64,000 nt of DNA from Henckelia pumila (lineage: Eukaryota; Streptophyta; Magnoliopsida; Lamiales; Gesneriaceae), in NCBI RefSeq assembly GCF_033568475.1, contig NC_133123.1, forward strand, positions 159,727,753-159,791,752, read 5' to 3'. Positions 11,601 to 22,650 of the stretch are shown one piece after another. Position numbers and translations under genes: made by a program. The notes below the pieces were generated by a model that saw nothing but the letters and a program-made list of their open reading frames with translations, did no database searches and was not told where the DNA came from. Each line of letters opens with the position of its first letter. Within the stretch, counting starts at the first letter, position 1.

Positions 11601-13342
11601 TCGGATATAAAATCCATAATCATCGAGCCAATTAATTTCTGGTAGCCTAATTTTACAACTAAATAATGAGAATTAAATGAATAAATTAATGTCCCCCTTT
11701 TCTCCTCTCTATTTATGCACTAAATATAGATCAACAGAGCTATACGCAATTAGTGAGTTTGGTATAAATTAGAGGTTGACGACCATATTAATGAGCGATG
11801 GATTAGGTGTCCAACCTCAACCAAAAAAATTAACAATTTTTTATTTTTATTATTTTTAAAGAACTTTTTAAATTTAGTGTTTTTTAATGGATTAATCATC
11901 AAATTAAGTAAACGTCCAATCATATGTTAATTGATTTAGCTGGGAATGGCTTAAAAACCCATTAATTCAACCATTTTTTTAGTAGTTACTTTGTGTGCAT
12001 AAAAAATATTTGTTTTACAAAAGTGATATGTGAGACAATATCATATTAATTTGTTTTTGTTTTTTATTTATCAAATAACGATATTTAGTGAGTGTTTGCA
12101 ACATGTAAAAAATAATTATAGAGATATTGCAAATATTCTATGATATATATATATATATACGTATATGCATATTTTATTATTAATAATAATAATAATTAGT
12201 AAAGGTCAATCATTCTCTTGAATTGTTAATTAGGCTGTTAAAAGACAAAAAACTAACCGAAAAAGGAAACAGAAACAACGAATGCTTAAATAGCAAACAA
12301 GGCCTTACTCATAAAATTAAAAAAACAATCATTATTACAAGCACTATTGATTGAATTCAATAAGCCTATTAACATGCCCTCATCATTTATGACACCAAAT
12401 TTATGCAACAGTTGAATAGTAACACTATTGAATAAAAATTTTAAATAGTATCGAGGCAATATAATATTGGTTTTAAGCTGTAGATCATAATAAATCAATA
12501 ATGGTAATACAATGGTGAAAATGGTTGTAATAAATAGTGATTAATTTCTATTATACTAGTCGGCAGGGACAGCAATAATTAATAATAAATGCAAATTTTA
12601 CAATATGGATTGTTTTACATTTTAATTAAATAGAACTTTATATTTAGGGATAATTTTTCGGTACAGCAGAACAAAAATATCATATTATGAAAAAATTCAT
12701 ATCGATATCGATATTGAAATTTCGAAATTTTAGTATAAAAAAAATATATATTGATATTGTATAAATATCGAAAAAAATTAAATATATCAAAAAATGTCTA
12801 TATATTAAAAAATTTCGATACGATATCAATATAATTTGATATTTTTTTTCCAGTATTCCTGGTTCCAACCCTATTTGTATCTACTTTAGAATCATGCATG
12901 ACATTCATTTGAAGAGAATAGGACCACTTCACATTCTGCAACTACTGGCGCAAATTGTTACCTGTCCCGGGAAACATATCGCTATTAATGCTTGATTTAT
13001 TATATATCATTGTATCAAACGAATATATTATATAAAATTTAATGTGAGAATCAGAGATAAAATAAAATAATCCCATGAATATCGAGATCTCGGTGATAAT
13101 GGATTTCTTCGACGTCTTCTATATTATTGAGATTTCTGAAAAGAACGAACGATCAGTTAAAACTTAAAAAATGTTGAGAATTTTTCTGATGGAACTAATC
13201 TAATATGATATATATGGTGTGACACAAGCTAAATTTATGTCTAATTAAATGTATTTAAATTTTAACACATGCAATTTAAATTTTTGTATATATGGTTTAA
13301 GTTGTCCAAGTTTGAAGATTTTAATGTGCGTGAAATTGAATT
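11601..13342 (+). repeat. Duplicated non-coding block, copy A
   Basis: Starting at TCGGATATAA the sequence aligns in the same orientation with 20521-22626, with scattered substitutions and small indels. It ends about 370 bp upstream of the TORTIFOLIA1-like start codon, so it probably covers distal promoter sequence of that gene. It holds about 225 bp (12648-12872) that copy B lacks. It lacks the hairpin element and the Helitron-like insert found in copy B, giving clean empty sites near 12142-12165 and 12576. No coding frame was recognised. Confidence 0.9.
12648..12872. mobile_element. AT-rich insert present only in copy A of the duplicated block
   Basis: Copy B reads directly from TTTATATTT to the sequence around ACTTTAGAATCATGC, while copy A has about 225 bp between them. 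The insert is rich in CGATAT/ATATCG motifs and runs from AGGGATAATTTTTCGG to GGTTCCAACCCTA. I cannot define terminal repeats or a target duplication. It may instead be a deletion in copy B. Confidence 0.5.
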
Positions 13343-13627
13343 TCTCCTATTATGTTTTACATCTTTATTAGATCACAATATTTATTCAGGACATAAATCA
13401 CTCACATATTTTGTTTAAAAATAAAAAAATAATATATAATGTATAGATATATTTAATTTTATTTAAACAATAAATTCTTAGTTGGAAAAGTTAATGCAAA
13501 AACCAGTACGACGTCGTTTGACGAAATAAACCACCGCAGAAGGAAGCGTCTTTATAAGAAGAAGAAGAAAAGTTAGCTGAACTACTCAAGTCCCGCACCT
13601 CTTCAAACGCCTTTCCCGGCCACCGCG

Positions 13628-13666
13628 ATGCAGCCGGCGGTACCGGCGGCGCCGCCAGGATCTTGA
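13628..13666 (+). promoter_or_regulatory. Upstream ORF in the 5' leader of the TORTIFOLIA1-like gene
   Basis: An ATG at 13628 opens a 12-codon frame (MQPAVPAAPPGS) ending in TGA at 13664-13666, 43 bp before the main ATG and in a different frame. It is GC-rich and would be scanned first if the transcript starts upstream. A regulatory role is inference. Confidence 0.45.
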
Positions 13667-13709
13667 ATCCGTACATCCCCGACGTACATTCACCGCCACT
13701 CGTCCAGAC

Positions 13710-16268
13710 ATGCACGCTTCCGATTCGAAGCAAGCGCAGGCACGCGAGTTCAAGCACCGCGTGCTCACGTGCCTCCACAAGCTCTCCGACCGGGACACGC
13801 ATTCCGCCGCGGCTACTGAGCTCGAATCCATCGCCAAAACCCTCTCCGCCGCTTCTCTCCCGTCGTTCCTGTCATCTATCTCCGCCACCGACTCGTCCGA
13901 CAAGTCCCCCGTCCGCCGCCAGTGCCTCCGCCTGGTCTCCGTTCTGTCTGAGAATCATGGAAATTCCCTTTCCCCTCACCTCTCCAAAATTCTCACTTCC
14001 ATCGTGCGCCGACTCCGAGATCCGGACTCCTCCGTACGCACCGCCTGCGTCGCTGCTGCCCTCTCCCTCTCCTCTCACGTCACAAACCCTCCATTTACTT
14101 CACTCACGAAACCATTCCTCGAATCTCTCTTCACCGAGCAGGATATACATACTCAAACCGGGGCAGCATTATGTTTGGCTGCGATAATCGAAGGATCCCG
14201 AAGTGTAGACGTTGGGAGCTTGAGAAGGTTGTTGCCCAGGCTTCAGAAACTGGGGAAATGTGATAGTTTCAAGGCAAAAGCCGCCCTTCTGGCGGCGATT
14301 GGCAGTATTGTTGGACTGAATGGAGTGTTCAGTAATTGTGGGAAGATTTTGATCAAGAATTTGGTCGTGTGTTTGGTGGATTCCTTGAGTAGCGATGATT
14401 GGGCTGCGAGGAAAGCGGCGGCCGAGGCATTGGTAAAATTTGTGGCGGTGGAGAAAGACTCCTTGTCGGAGTACAAGGATTCATGCTTGAAAACTTTTGA
14501 AGCTAAGAAATTTGACAAGGTTTGGTTCTAACAAAGAATTCAGTTAAACTGTGATTTCTTGATGTGTGTGATGCAATGTGTGTTAATTTGATCAGGTGAA
14601 GGCGGCACGGGAGGCCATGAATCTGTTAATAGAGGCTTGGAAGGAGATTCCTGATCTATCCGGAGCCGAATCGCCGCCACCCGGATCCCAATCATCGGCT
14701 AAAGGTAGTATTTTATTTGTCTTGTAATTGTTATAATTCTTGACAGAAATTTGCTTCTTGTTGATTCATTTTGATTAAAGCTTTCAGATCTCATGATCTA
14801 AATGTTTTTAGACTCTGTTTTCTTGAAGAGATGAATGGAAACTGATGAAAGATTCAATTTTTTTTTAACAAAAAATTTGTTGAGCCTGCCATTTGCTTTT
14901 ACTGTCGGTTGTTGGATCCTTCCATGTCTGCCAATGCAAAATGATCAGTGGCATTGTGAAATTGTTCTTTCTTAAATTTGCTGGACTCTGTAATTTGTTT
15001 GGAATGGTCCTTCTTCCTCTTATTCTGTCCTTTCTGATTTCATTTAATTGCATGCCTTCATTTGGATTACAATACTGATAGGTCTCATCTGTCCAGCATC
15101 TTTTTAACGCCTTTTGGCCCACAATTAATACTTTTGTCAATTTCAAGTGTTGTATTGTAGATTGGTGGAATGGTGGTTTAAGATTGTTTTTTACTGTTCC
15201 AGTAATTTTATAGACTTCAGTTCTTATTTTGTTGGTTTGTGTACAGAAAAGGCTAACGATGTGTGTCCTCCTGTCACCAAATCGTCCACTGGTTCTACGA
15301 TGCCGACGCCACATGTTAGGAGAAGGATCCCTCTTGAAACCCCACCTTATAGAACAACACCTTTGTCCGATAACTCTCCGGTCTCCACGGCTAGAAAAAG
15401 AACTACATTTGGTGGTAATGAAAATAAAAGTCGGCCGGCCATGTTTAGGAAGCTGGATCTCAAGAAACCGACTTCGAATGGGAACGTTGAAAATGCTGTT
15501 CCAATCCCAGCTACTGGTTCTTCCCGCGGCTCTCTTTCTGATGATAATCCACTGGATAAAGGGGACTGCAAACAATTTGAGAAGCCCGAGACCAGACGGG
15601 CCTTGTTCGATGAGACCGGAGACGCCTGTCAAAACCAGAGAGAATGCGAGGACCTGACTCAGATCCGAACTCAACTTGTTCAGATTGAAAACCAGCAGTC
15701 CCATTTGTTAGACCTTCTCCAGGTGCTTATCACTTATCAGATTCCTTTTACATGTCACTGGCTTCTACAACTACAAGTTTCTCCAGATGTCTTTAATTGT
15801 ATGAAACATGTTTCGATTCGTAATTCTGATATATAATGGAGATCCTAGATATCCAAATTTAGTTCCCACATTGTGTACTCCTACAGCATTGTCCTGATAT
15901 TTCTTTATTCCGTGCATGTCTAGAAATTTATGGGGAACTCACAGATTGGTATGCAATCTCTGGAGGCGCGTGTTCGTGGTTTGGAGCTGGCTTTGGATGA
16001 AATTTCACTTGATTTAGCTGTTTCAACCGGAAGGATGTCACAAAATAATGCTGCTGGATCCATGTGTTGCAAGTTACCAGGTACAAATTTCTTGACCTGG
16101 AAGCTGTGGAGAAGAACAGAAGGTCGTTCCTCAACCGGAACCCCTGCAGCACGTGGCATCGATAGGATTGGAGATGATACCGTGCCTAGGCTGGAAAATC
16201 GAGGGTATCAGGTCCAAGGTGGTCTGGGGATTATTAAGAACCCATTGGCTGATACTCGTCGAGCTTGA
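13710..16268 (+). CDS. TORTIFOLIA1/SPIRAL2-like microtubule-associated protein (four exons)
   Basis: Exons, chosen by GT-AG sites and frame: 13710-14519, 14596-14704, 15247-15722 and 15924-16268, giving 579 residues. Residues 1-300 are alpha-helical HEAT/ARM repeats (FKHRVLTCLHKLSDRDTHSA, AARKAAAEALVKF, EAMNLLIEAWKEI). A basic, Ser/Pro-rich linker follows (TPHVRRRIPLETPP). A C-terminal coiled coil covers QLVQIENQQSHLLDLLQ and SLEARVRGLELALDEIS, followed by the short motif FLTWKLWRRTEGR. This order is that of plant TOG-like TOR1/SPR2 proteins, which bind cortical microtubules, stabilise minus ends and influence directional growth. The length suits the short TOR1-like members. Phase is kept across every junction and no break is visible. 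13710 is the first ATG in frame. Which TOR1L paralogue it is cannot be settled here. Confidence 0.9.
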
Positions 16269-16559
16269 TGATAAACGATATCTTGACGTCGTTCTATGTC
16301 ACAACTAGTATGGTTTCATAGCATACTATTTTCGGTGAAAAATACTGGAACAGAAGCGGCATCGAAACATCCTCGATGAAGGATGGGATGCTCTTGGTTT
16401 CTCTCTGTCCCTTTTCTGTTTTCTCTTATTCATTGAGATTATGTTTTCATTCTTTGTAGACTAAAGGTCATCTCCTTTTTGAGTGATATGTAAATATGTG
16501 AATGCTGGTTTTCAACATGTATTGATTGGAATGAGATTAAAACTTTGATGCCTCCACAA

Positions 16560-17474
16560 CCTTTATATTGTTTCTAAATACAGAGAAAATACTTGGGTCC
16601 TGCCTTTATGTGAGTGGGAGACTTGATTACAAAAAAGTGTTGATGAAATTCACATGGTTTGTTTCTTAACGTATGTTCGTACTAACATCTTGCACAAAAA
16701 TACCTAGAATACAACTCTTGATATATCTAGAATAATACAATACAATACAATACAAAGAGAGTTTGTAGACTGCAATGGACCAGTGACTTGCAACCGAACA
16801 TCATTGTTCCTTTTGACCATGAGAGACCACTTTGCCAGCCTTCTAAAACATAATGCACCCACTCGACATGAAAGTAGATTGGATTCCATAAGACCAATGT
16901 TTTTTCCTTTTCTTTCCCCAACAAAGACAGCCTTTGTCCCCCAAATACGCAATCAAGCCTCTAAAATTAAAAAAATAAAGGCACGTAGAGTTCACTCAAG
17001 CACAATAATGTACCTGCTTTTTATGCAGCTGACATATGTATAGCTAAAGAAACTAACATGTTTTCGGAAGCATCCATGGGATAAGACTAGGGTCCTTTGT
17101 AGTAACTGAGTCAAAGCGTTGGACGAAATAAACATACGTGATCAACTAATGCTTCATCTTTCGAACCAAAACGGTGGAGACATATTTTTTTCATTTCCTT
17201 GGATAAGTCTATCTCATAAGCTCTTTTATAACAAGTTATCGAAGAAGCTCTTTACTTGTGTCTTTTGTGATTCCTCAAAATGGTTCAGTGGCATGTCATC
17301 TTGTTCAAGCTCCACCTTTTCAACCAGGAGACCAAAGTACTCTATGAAATCAAATGTTCTCACTTCCTTTTATGTTGCATCTAGTGAAAAACACATGGAA
17401 TGGTCGTTGAATTGCAAATATACATACAAGCTTGGCAATGTGTCTTACATGGCTGGAGTCCACCGAGAACAAGG
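16560..17474 (-). other. Spacer with unplaced exon-like fragments on the minus strand
   Basis: Reading the minus strand, 17363-17230 gives a protein-like segment starting about RTFDFIEYFGLLVEKVELE and ending with a stop. A shorter segment ALEHPLFSVDSSH precedes it at about 17484-17446, followed by a GTAAGA donor-like site. A frame at 16704-16952 (GTKAVFVGERKGKNIG) also looks less random than its surroundings. I do not recognise a family and cannot connect the pieces. The solo LTR at 17480 may have cut the upstream part. Confidence 0.3.
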
Positions 17475-19895
17475 GGTGCTCTAAGGCCTGAAAATATTAA
17501 ATTATTAATTATGGGATTTGAGAATTAAATTCCATATTATGGGCTAATATTGATTTGAGAAGTTATGGAAATGATAGATTTAATTTTCGAGCCGAAAATA
17601 TTTAATTTGAGAATTTACGGATTTTGAGAATTAAATTCCGAGAATTCTTAAATTAAAAGAATAAATATTCGATTTGAATATTTATGGAATTTAAGATTAA
17701 ATTCCATGTTTCGGGAATTAAAGAAGATTAATTTTGAAGATACAACCCGATCAGGGACTGATTTGCAAATATCGAAGTTTCGAGGACTAATGTGCAAAAG
17801 GCCGGGATTAATTGATTTAATCCGAACTTATTTAATTCTAATCCAAGTATATTTAATTTGGGAATATTTAGGGTTTCGATTTAAATTCTAATATTCTTAA
17901 ATTATTTAGGATTGAAATTGAATTAAAACGAAGGCCGAGAACTGAATTGCAATTAATGAAGACTTGAGGGGTTAAATTGCAAATATGCAATACATATCCG
18001 ATTTTTAATCAGAAATATCAGCATGATACGTGTTATTCATTTCTCAATTCAGAAAATTCTGAACAGAAGTCGAGACCATCTTCTTTTCTTTTGAATTCAT
18101 GATTTTCAAAACGCCCTAACTTTTGATCCGATCGTCCGATTTCAATTCCGAAAAGTGTTCTGAAATCCTTGCGACAAGGAATTCGATTTGATGTAAGTAT
18201 TTTGATGTTTCACATACATTTAGAAATCAGTATGTTGGAAAGATCAGACGTTGAGCATGAATCTTGAGTTTTGAATGTTTCTATCTTTCCGTATCGACGT
18301 CGAATCTGTTACTTGAAGCCGTATGAATTCTAATGAGTTTTCACAGCTTGTATCTTGAATTTAGACTTCTGATATGTTGGGAATATGATGTTATTCAGCT
18401 GATATGTGATGATTATTGTTGATATGAATATTGAAATGAAGTTCGAATTGATTTCGATATTTCGTCGATTTTCGATTTTGAATCGCTACGCCGTCGATTG
18501 ATGATTTAAAGCCGTTTTGATAGCCTATGACTGAGATGAGATGCTCTTTTAGATGTTATCGATGATATAGAAATTTTATTTCTCAGTTTCCGACTAGTTA
18601 GAAGGCTAACGACTTAAGACTCCGAATTCGAACCAAAGAAGAATATGTGAGGTTTGAAATGATGTTGATTGACGATATATTGATGATTGTGATTCGATTC
18701 TGAAATGATTGATTAGAATGAAGATTGATATGAATGTTTTGATGCTATGTTTCAGATTTAAAGCGTTCAAAACAGAAGAAATACGAAGGTATAATGACGA
18801 CATCGCAAGTCAGGGATTTTGAAACTCAAGAACGATTATTCTTGAGTTGTCCCGCCAAAACCACATACATATTTATTGTTTTGATTTGATTTTGATGTTG
18901 TCGATCCATCCCAGGTAGTGGATCTTTGATTTGAGTCGATATGATTATGATACGATGATGATATGAATTGATTCTATGCCAAGATCTGAGGCGATCTTAT
19001 TTTCAATTCTAAGACGACTTCGATAGATGGATATCTATGTCAAGATCATTTATGAATTTTGATGGCAACGAATTTATATGAATCAATTCTTATTCGAAGT
19101 GTTAATTACTCTATTCGTGAGTCGTTATGTTTAGAGTTATTTGAAATGATTTATTTAACGCTTTTGATATGTTGCTTATATTGAGATGATTTCTCACCGG
19201 AGTTTATCCGGATGTTGCTTTGTTTTGTATGTGTGCATTGCAATAGATGGGGCAGGAGCTAGTCTGAGATGACGTTGATAGCTCGGGGGAGAGACTTAGC
19301 AAGTGTGGACTCGGATTTAAGCTGAAGAATGGTAGATAGATAGTATTGAATTTGACATGAAACTTGTGATTTAAGCTCACTTTTGAGACTTAGTGTAGCT
19401 TATCGTTACATGTTTTTACGCTATTCGATTGATGTATTAAATGTATGATTTGATACTTGAAACTTTATACATGTTGATATGCATGTTTTAGAATTTATAA
19501 ACCATGAATTGAGTTGATATTGAATGCATTTGGACTGATGATGCAAGGTTTGACAGCAAGAAAATATTGCAGACATTTTCTGAAAAAGGAGCCCGCTCGA
19601 TCGGGTGAATGTTACCGATCGAGCGAGGCCTGTTTTTATTGGGCAAAAACTTGAATATTTCTTGCTCGCTCGATCGATAGGATTTGACCGATCGAGCGAG
19701 ACCAAAATATGTGCAGACCTGAGAGCTCGATTTTATAGCTCGCTCGATCGGGTGAATGTCACCGATCGAGCGAGGCTCTTAAAATTTTTTTTTTTAGCTT
19801 TTGGTTTATTTATTCTTTTAATATCTGATTAATTGTTTTATTAATCGTTAATTGCCCTTAAGATGAGATTAGCAACCCGAGGTCCCCACAGGTGC
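17475..19895. mobile_element. Solo LTR of a Ty3/gypsy element with target duplication
   Basis: The 2411-bp sequence 17480-19890 starts TCTAAGGCCTGAAAAT, probably a mutated TG start, and ends CCCGAGGTCCCCACA. It is flanked by perfect 5-bp repeats GGTGC (17475-17479 and 19891-19895). No internal gag/pol or second LTR is present, so it fits unequal recombination between two LTRs. The composition resembles plant gypsy LTRs. Near its right end is a triple palindrome array (19593-19775). Confidence 0.75.
19593..19775. repeat. Three CGCTCGATCGG / CCGATCGAGCG inverted repeats
   Basis: Three copies, at about 19593-19627, 19665-19700 and 19739-19775, each have arms of 10-12 bases around a 10-13 base loop (for example GGTGAATGTTA). 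They are spaced about 73 bp apart. The arms are the same palindromic word each time, so pairing within and between copies is possible. Confidence 0.9.
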
Positions 19896-20040
19896 AAACG
19901 AGTCGAGTCAAGCCCGAGTATCATACTACTCAAGCTCGAGCTCGACTCGTATTTTGTATACTCGAGCTCGAGCTTTTGACCGAACTACTCACGAGCTATT
20001 CACGAGTAGCATGATTCTCTTACACCCTACCGAGAACAAC
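19896..20040. other. Short repeat-derived spacer with CGAGCTCGAGCTCG palindromes
   Basis: The stretch has runs of CTCGAGCTCGAG and ACTCGTGAATAGCTCGTGAG (minus), typical of transposon-derived sequence. No boundary could be fixed. Confidence 0.4.
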
Positions 20041-20515
20041 TGATGAAAAAAACTGATGAAGAGGGGGATTTTCTTCTCAAACCAGAAACAGAGTGGAATG
20101 CTGATGAAACAGCAGCCTCAAACCAGAATGCTAAAGCCCTTAATGTTATATTTATCTCTGTTGATTCTAATATGTTTGCATTAATTACAAATTGTGTTTG
20201 TGCTAAACAGGCTTGGGAAAAACTTCAAAAGCAATGTGAAGGATTTGAAAGCGTGCGTAGAATTAAAAAGAAGATTCTCACTACTTAATTTGAAAATTTG
20301 AGAATAGATGAAAGTGAGACAACGGACGAATATGAACGCCGCTTAAGTAAGATTGAGAATGAGGCAATCGATATAGGAAATGATGTTTCAAATGAACACC
20401 TTGTGAACAAAGTGCTCGATCACTGCCTGAAAGGTTTCGCATGAAGATCTGTGCTATTTATGAATCAAAGGACACATCAACTATGAGTCCTAGTGAACTA
20501 ATAATATATGCTTTC
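20041..20515 (+). pseudogene. Relic of a copia gag (UBN2-type)
   Basis: The plus-strand frame from 20043 reads as the N-terminal to middle part of a copia gag: residues around EWNADETAASNQNAKALN, then KQAWEKLQKQCEG and a stop at 20286 where relatives have Lys. It continues in the same frame with FENLRIDESETTDEYERRL and ENEAIDIGNDVSN until it degenerates. No LTR, zinc knuckle or pol accompanies it. It ends abruptly where duplicated block B begins (20521). Confidence 0.8.
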
Positions 20516-21176
20516 GGCTCTCGGATATAAAATCCATAATCATCGAGCCAATTAATTTCCGGTAGCCTAATTTTACAATTTAATAATGAAAATTAAATGA
20601 ATAAATTAAGGGCCCCCTTTTCTCCTCTCTGTTTATGTTCTATTACTATAGATCAACAGAGCTATACGCAATTAATTAGTGAGTTTGTTATAAATTAGAT
20701 GTTCACGACCAGATTAATGTGTGATGGATTAGGTGTCCAACCTCAACCAAAAAAATTAAGAATTCGTTTTTTTATTATTATTATTTTAAAGAACTTTTAA
20801 TTTAGTGTATTTTTTCCTATATCGGATTAATCATCAAAGTAAACGCCCAATCATATGTTAATTGATTTAGCTGGGAATGACTCTAAAAAAAACCATTAAT
20901 TCAACAACTTTTTTAGTAGGCATTTTGTGTGACAATCTCGCGTACCTATGTGAGAAGAATCAACCTAGTTCATGTTTGTAAAGGAATGTAATATTTTTTT
21001 CATAAAAAATATTCGTCTTACAAATTTGATCTATGGTATGATCTCATATAAATCTGTTTTCATTATTTTTGTCAAGTAACAATATTTAGTAGTTACAATA
21101 TCTAAAAACACGATTATAGAGATGTTGCAAATATTGTCTTAATATTCTATGATATTTATATATATATATATATATG

Positions 21177-21536
21177 TAGAGATTTGATCCCCGCACCCTA
21201 GGATGCGGGGAATCCGTACTCAAAATAATTTCGATTGACTTGAAATTTTTACGATAGGATCGTTTTAAAAATACGAATCCAACGATATATCATATGCTAC
21301 AAATTTCAATCTCGATGGCCGGAATCGTAAAGATGACTGGAAATAGTGTTAAATGTGCAACTTTTGGTCATTTTCACGATTCCGGCCATCGAGATTGAAA
21401 TTTGTAGCATATGATATATCATTGGATTCGTATTTTTAAAACGATCCTACCATAAAAATTTTAAGTCAATCGGAATTATTTTGAGCACGGGTGTGCACGG
21501 ATTTCCCGCACCTAGGGTGCGGGGATCAAGTCTCTA
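21177..21536. mobile_element. Near-perfect hairpin element inserted in a (TA)n tract
   Basis: The 360-bp element is almost one long palindrome. Left arm from TAGAGATTTGATCCCCGCA pairs with the right arm ending in TCTCTA over roughly 175 bp with few mismatches. Each arm also begins with a small palindrome around CCTAGG. TA repeats lie on both sides. The duplicated block copy A has an uninterrupted TA run (about 12142-12160) at the same place, which shows insertion rather than deletion. No coding capacity. Confidence 0.9.
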
Positions 21537-21945
21537 TATATGTATATGCATATTTTATTATTATAGTTAGTAAGGTCAATCATTTTCTTGAATTGTTAAT
21601 TAGGCTGTTAAAAGACAAAACAAACTAACCGATAAAGGAAACAGAGACAATGAATGCTTGAAGAGCAAACAAGGCCTTGCTCATAAAAAACAATCATTAT
21701 TACAAGCACTCTTTATTGAATTCAATAGACCTATTAACATGCCCTCATCATTTGTGACACCAAATTGATGCAACAATTGAATAGTTACTATTGAATAAGA
21801 ATTAAAATTGTATCGAGGCAATACAATTTTGGTTTTAATTTGTAGATCATATCAATAATAGTAATATAATGGTGAAAATATATGGTCGTAACAAAAGTGA
21901 TTAATTTCTATTATATTAGTCGGCAGGGACAACAATAATTAATAA

Positions 21946-22165
21946 CTAGTGTATTGGTGTACACGATACGTGTTTATACAATATTTTTTTTATTAATGTG
22001 ATATACAAATTATTGAGGGACTAAAATATAATTATAAAAATTATTAAGAGACTAAACTATAATTTGAAATGTTAAAATTTAAAAAAAAAATAGAAAAGGG
22101 CAATTTGAGATGAAAAGATGGTTTCCTCACTCTCTAGCACGCTCATTTTTTATATATAGTATATA
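21946..22165 (-). mobile_element. Non-autonomous Helitron-like element
   Basis: Copy A of the duplicated block lacks these 220 bp. Read on the minus strand the element ends with a hairpin (ACACG/CGTGT), then 10 bases, then CTAG followed by host T, which is the Helitron 3' signature. It lies between A and T with no target duplication. The 5' end is TA-rich and does not show a clean TC, probably through mutation. Confidence 0.75.
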
Positions 22166-22650
22166 TAAATACCAATTTTATGATATCGATTGTTTTACAT
22201 TTTAATTAAATGGGACTTTATATTTACTTTTAGAATCATGCATGTCATTCAATTTAAGAGAGTAGGACCACTTCACATTCTGCAACTACTAGCGCAAATT
22301 CTTTATTTTTACCTGTCCCGTGAAACATATTGCTATTAATGATTGATTTATTATATGTTATTGTATCACACATATATTATATAAAATAAAATTTAATGTG
22401 AGAATCAGAGATAAAATAAAATAATCCCATGGATATCGATCTCGGGGATAATTGATTTCTTCGATGTCTTCTAATATGATATACACGGTGTAACACAAAC
22501 TACATTGTTTTTCAATGAAGAATATTTAAATGCGTGTCTAATTAAATGTATTTTACTCAAGCAATTTAAATGTAAATTGTTTAAGTTGTCCAAGTTTGAA
22601 TATTTTAATGTGCGTGAAATCGAATTATTGGAATAAGTTTTTAAGATTTT

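Larger units (their letters stand above)
20521..22626 (+). repeat. Duplicated non-coding block, copy B
   Basis: This block aligns with 11601-13342 in the same orientation from TCGGATATAA to about GTGCGTGAAATCGAATT. It carries two insertions absent from copy A: a hairpin element (21177-21536) within a TA run, and a Helitron-like element (21946-22165). No gene lies downstream of it in the place that TORTIFOLIA1-like occupies after copy A. Confidence 0.9.
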
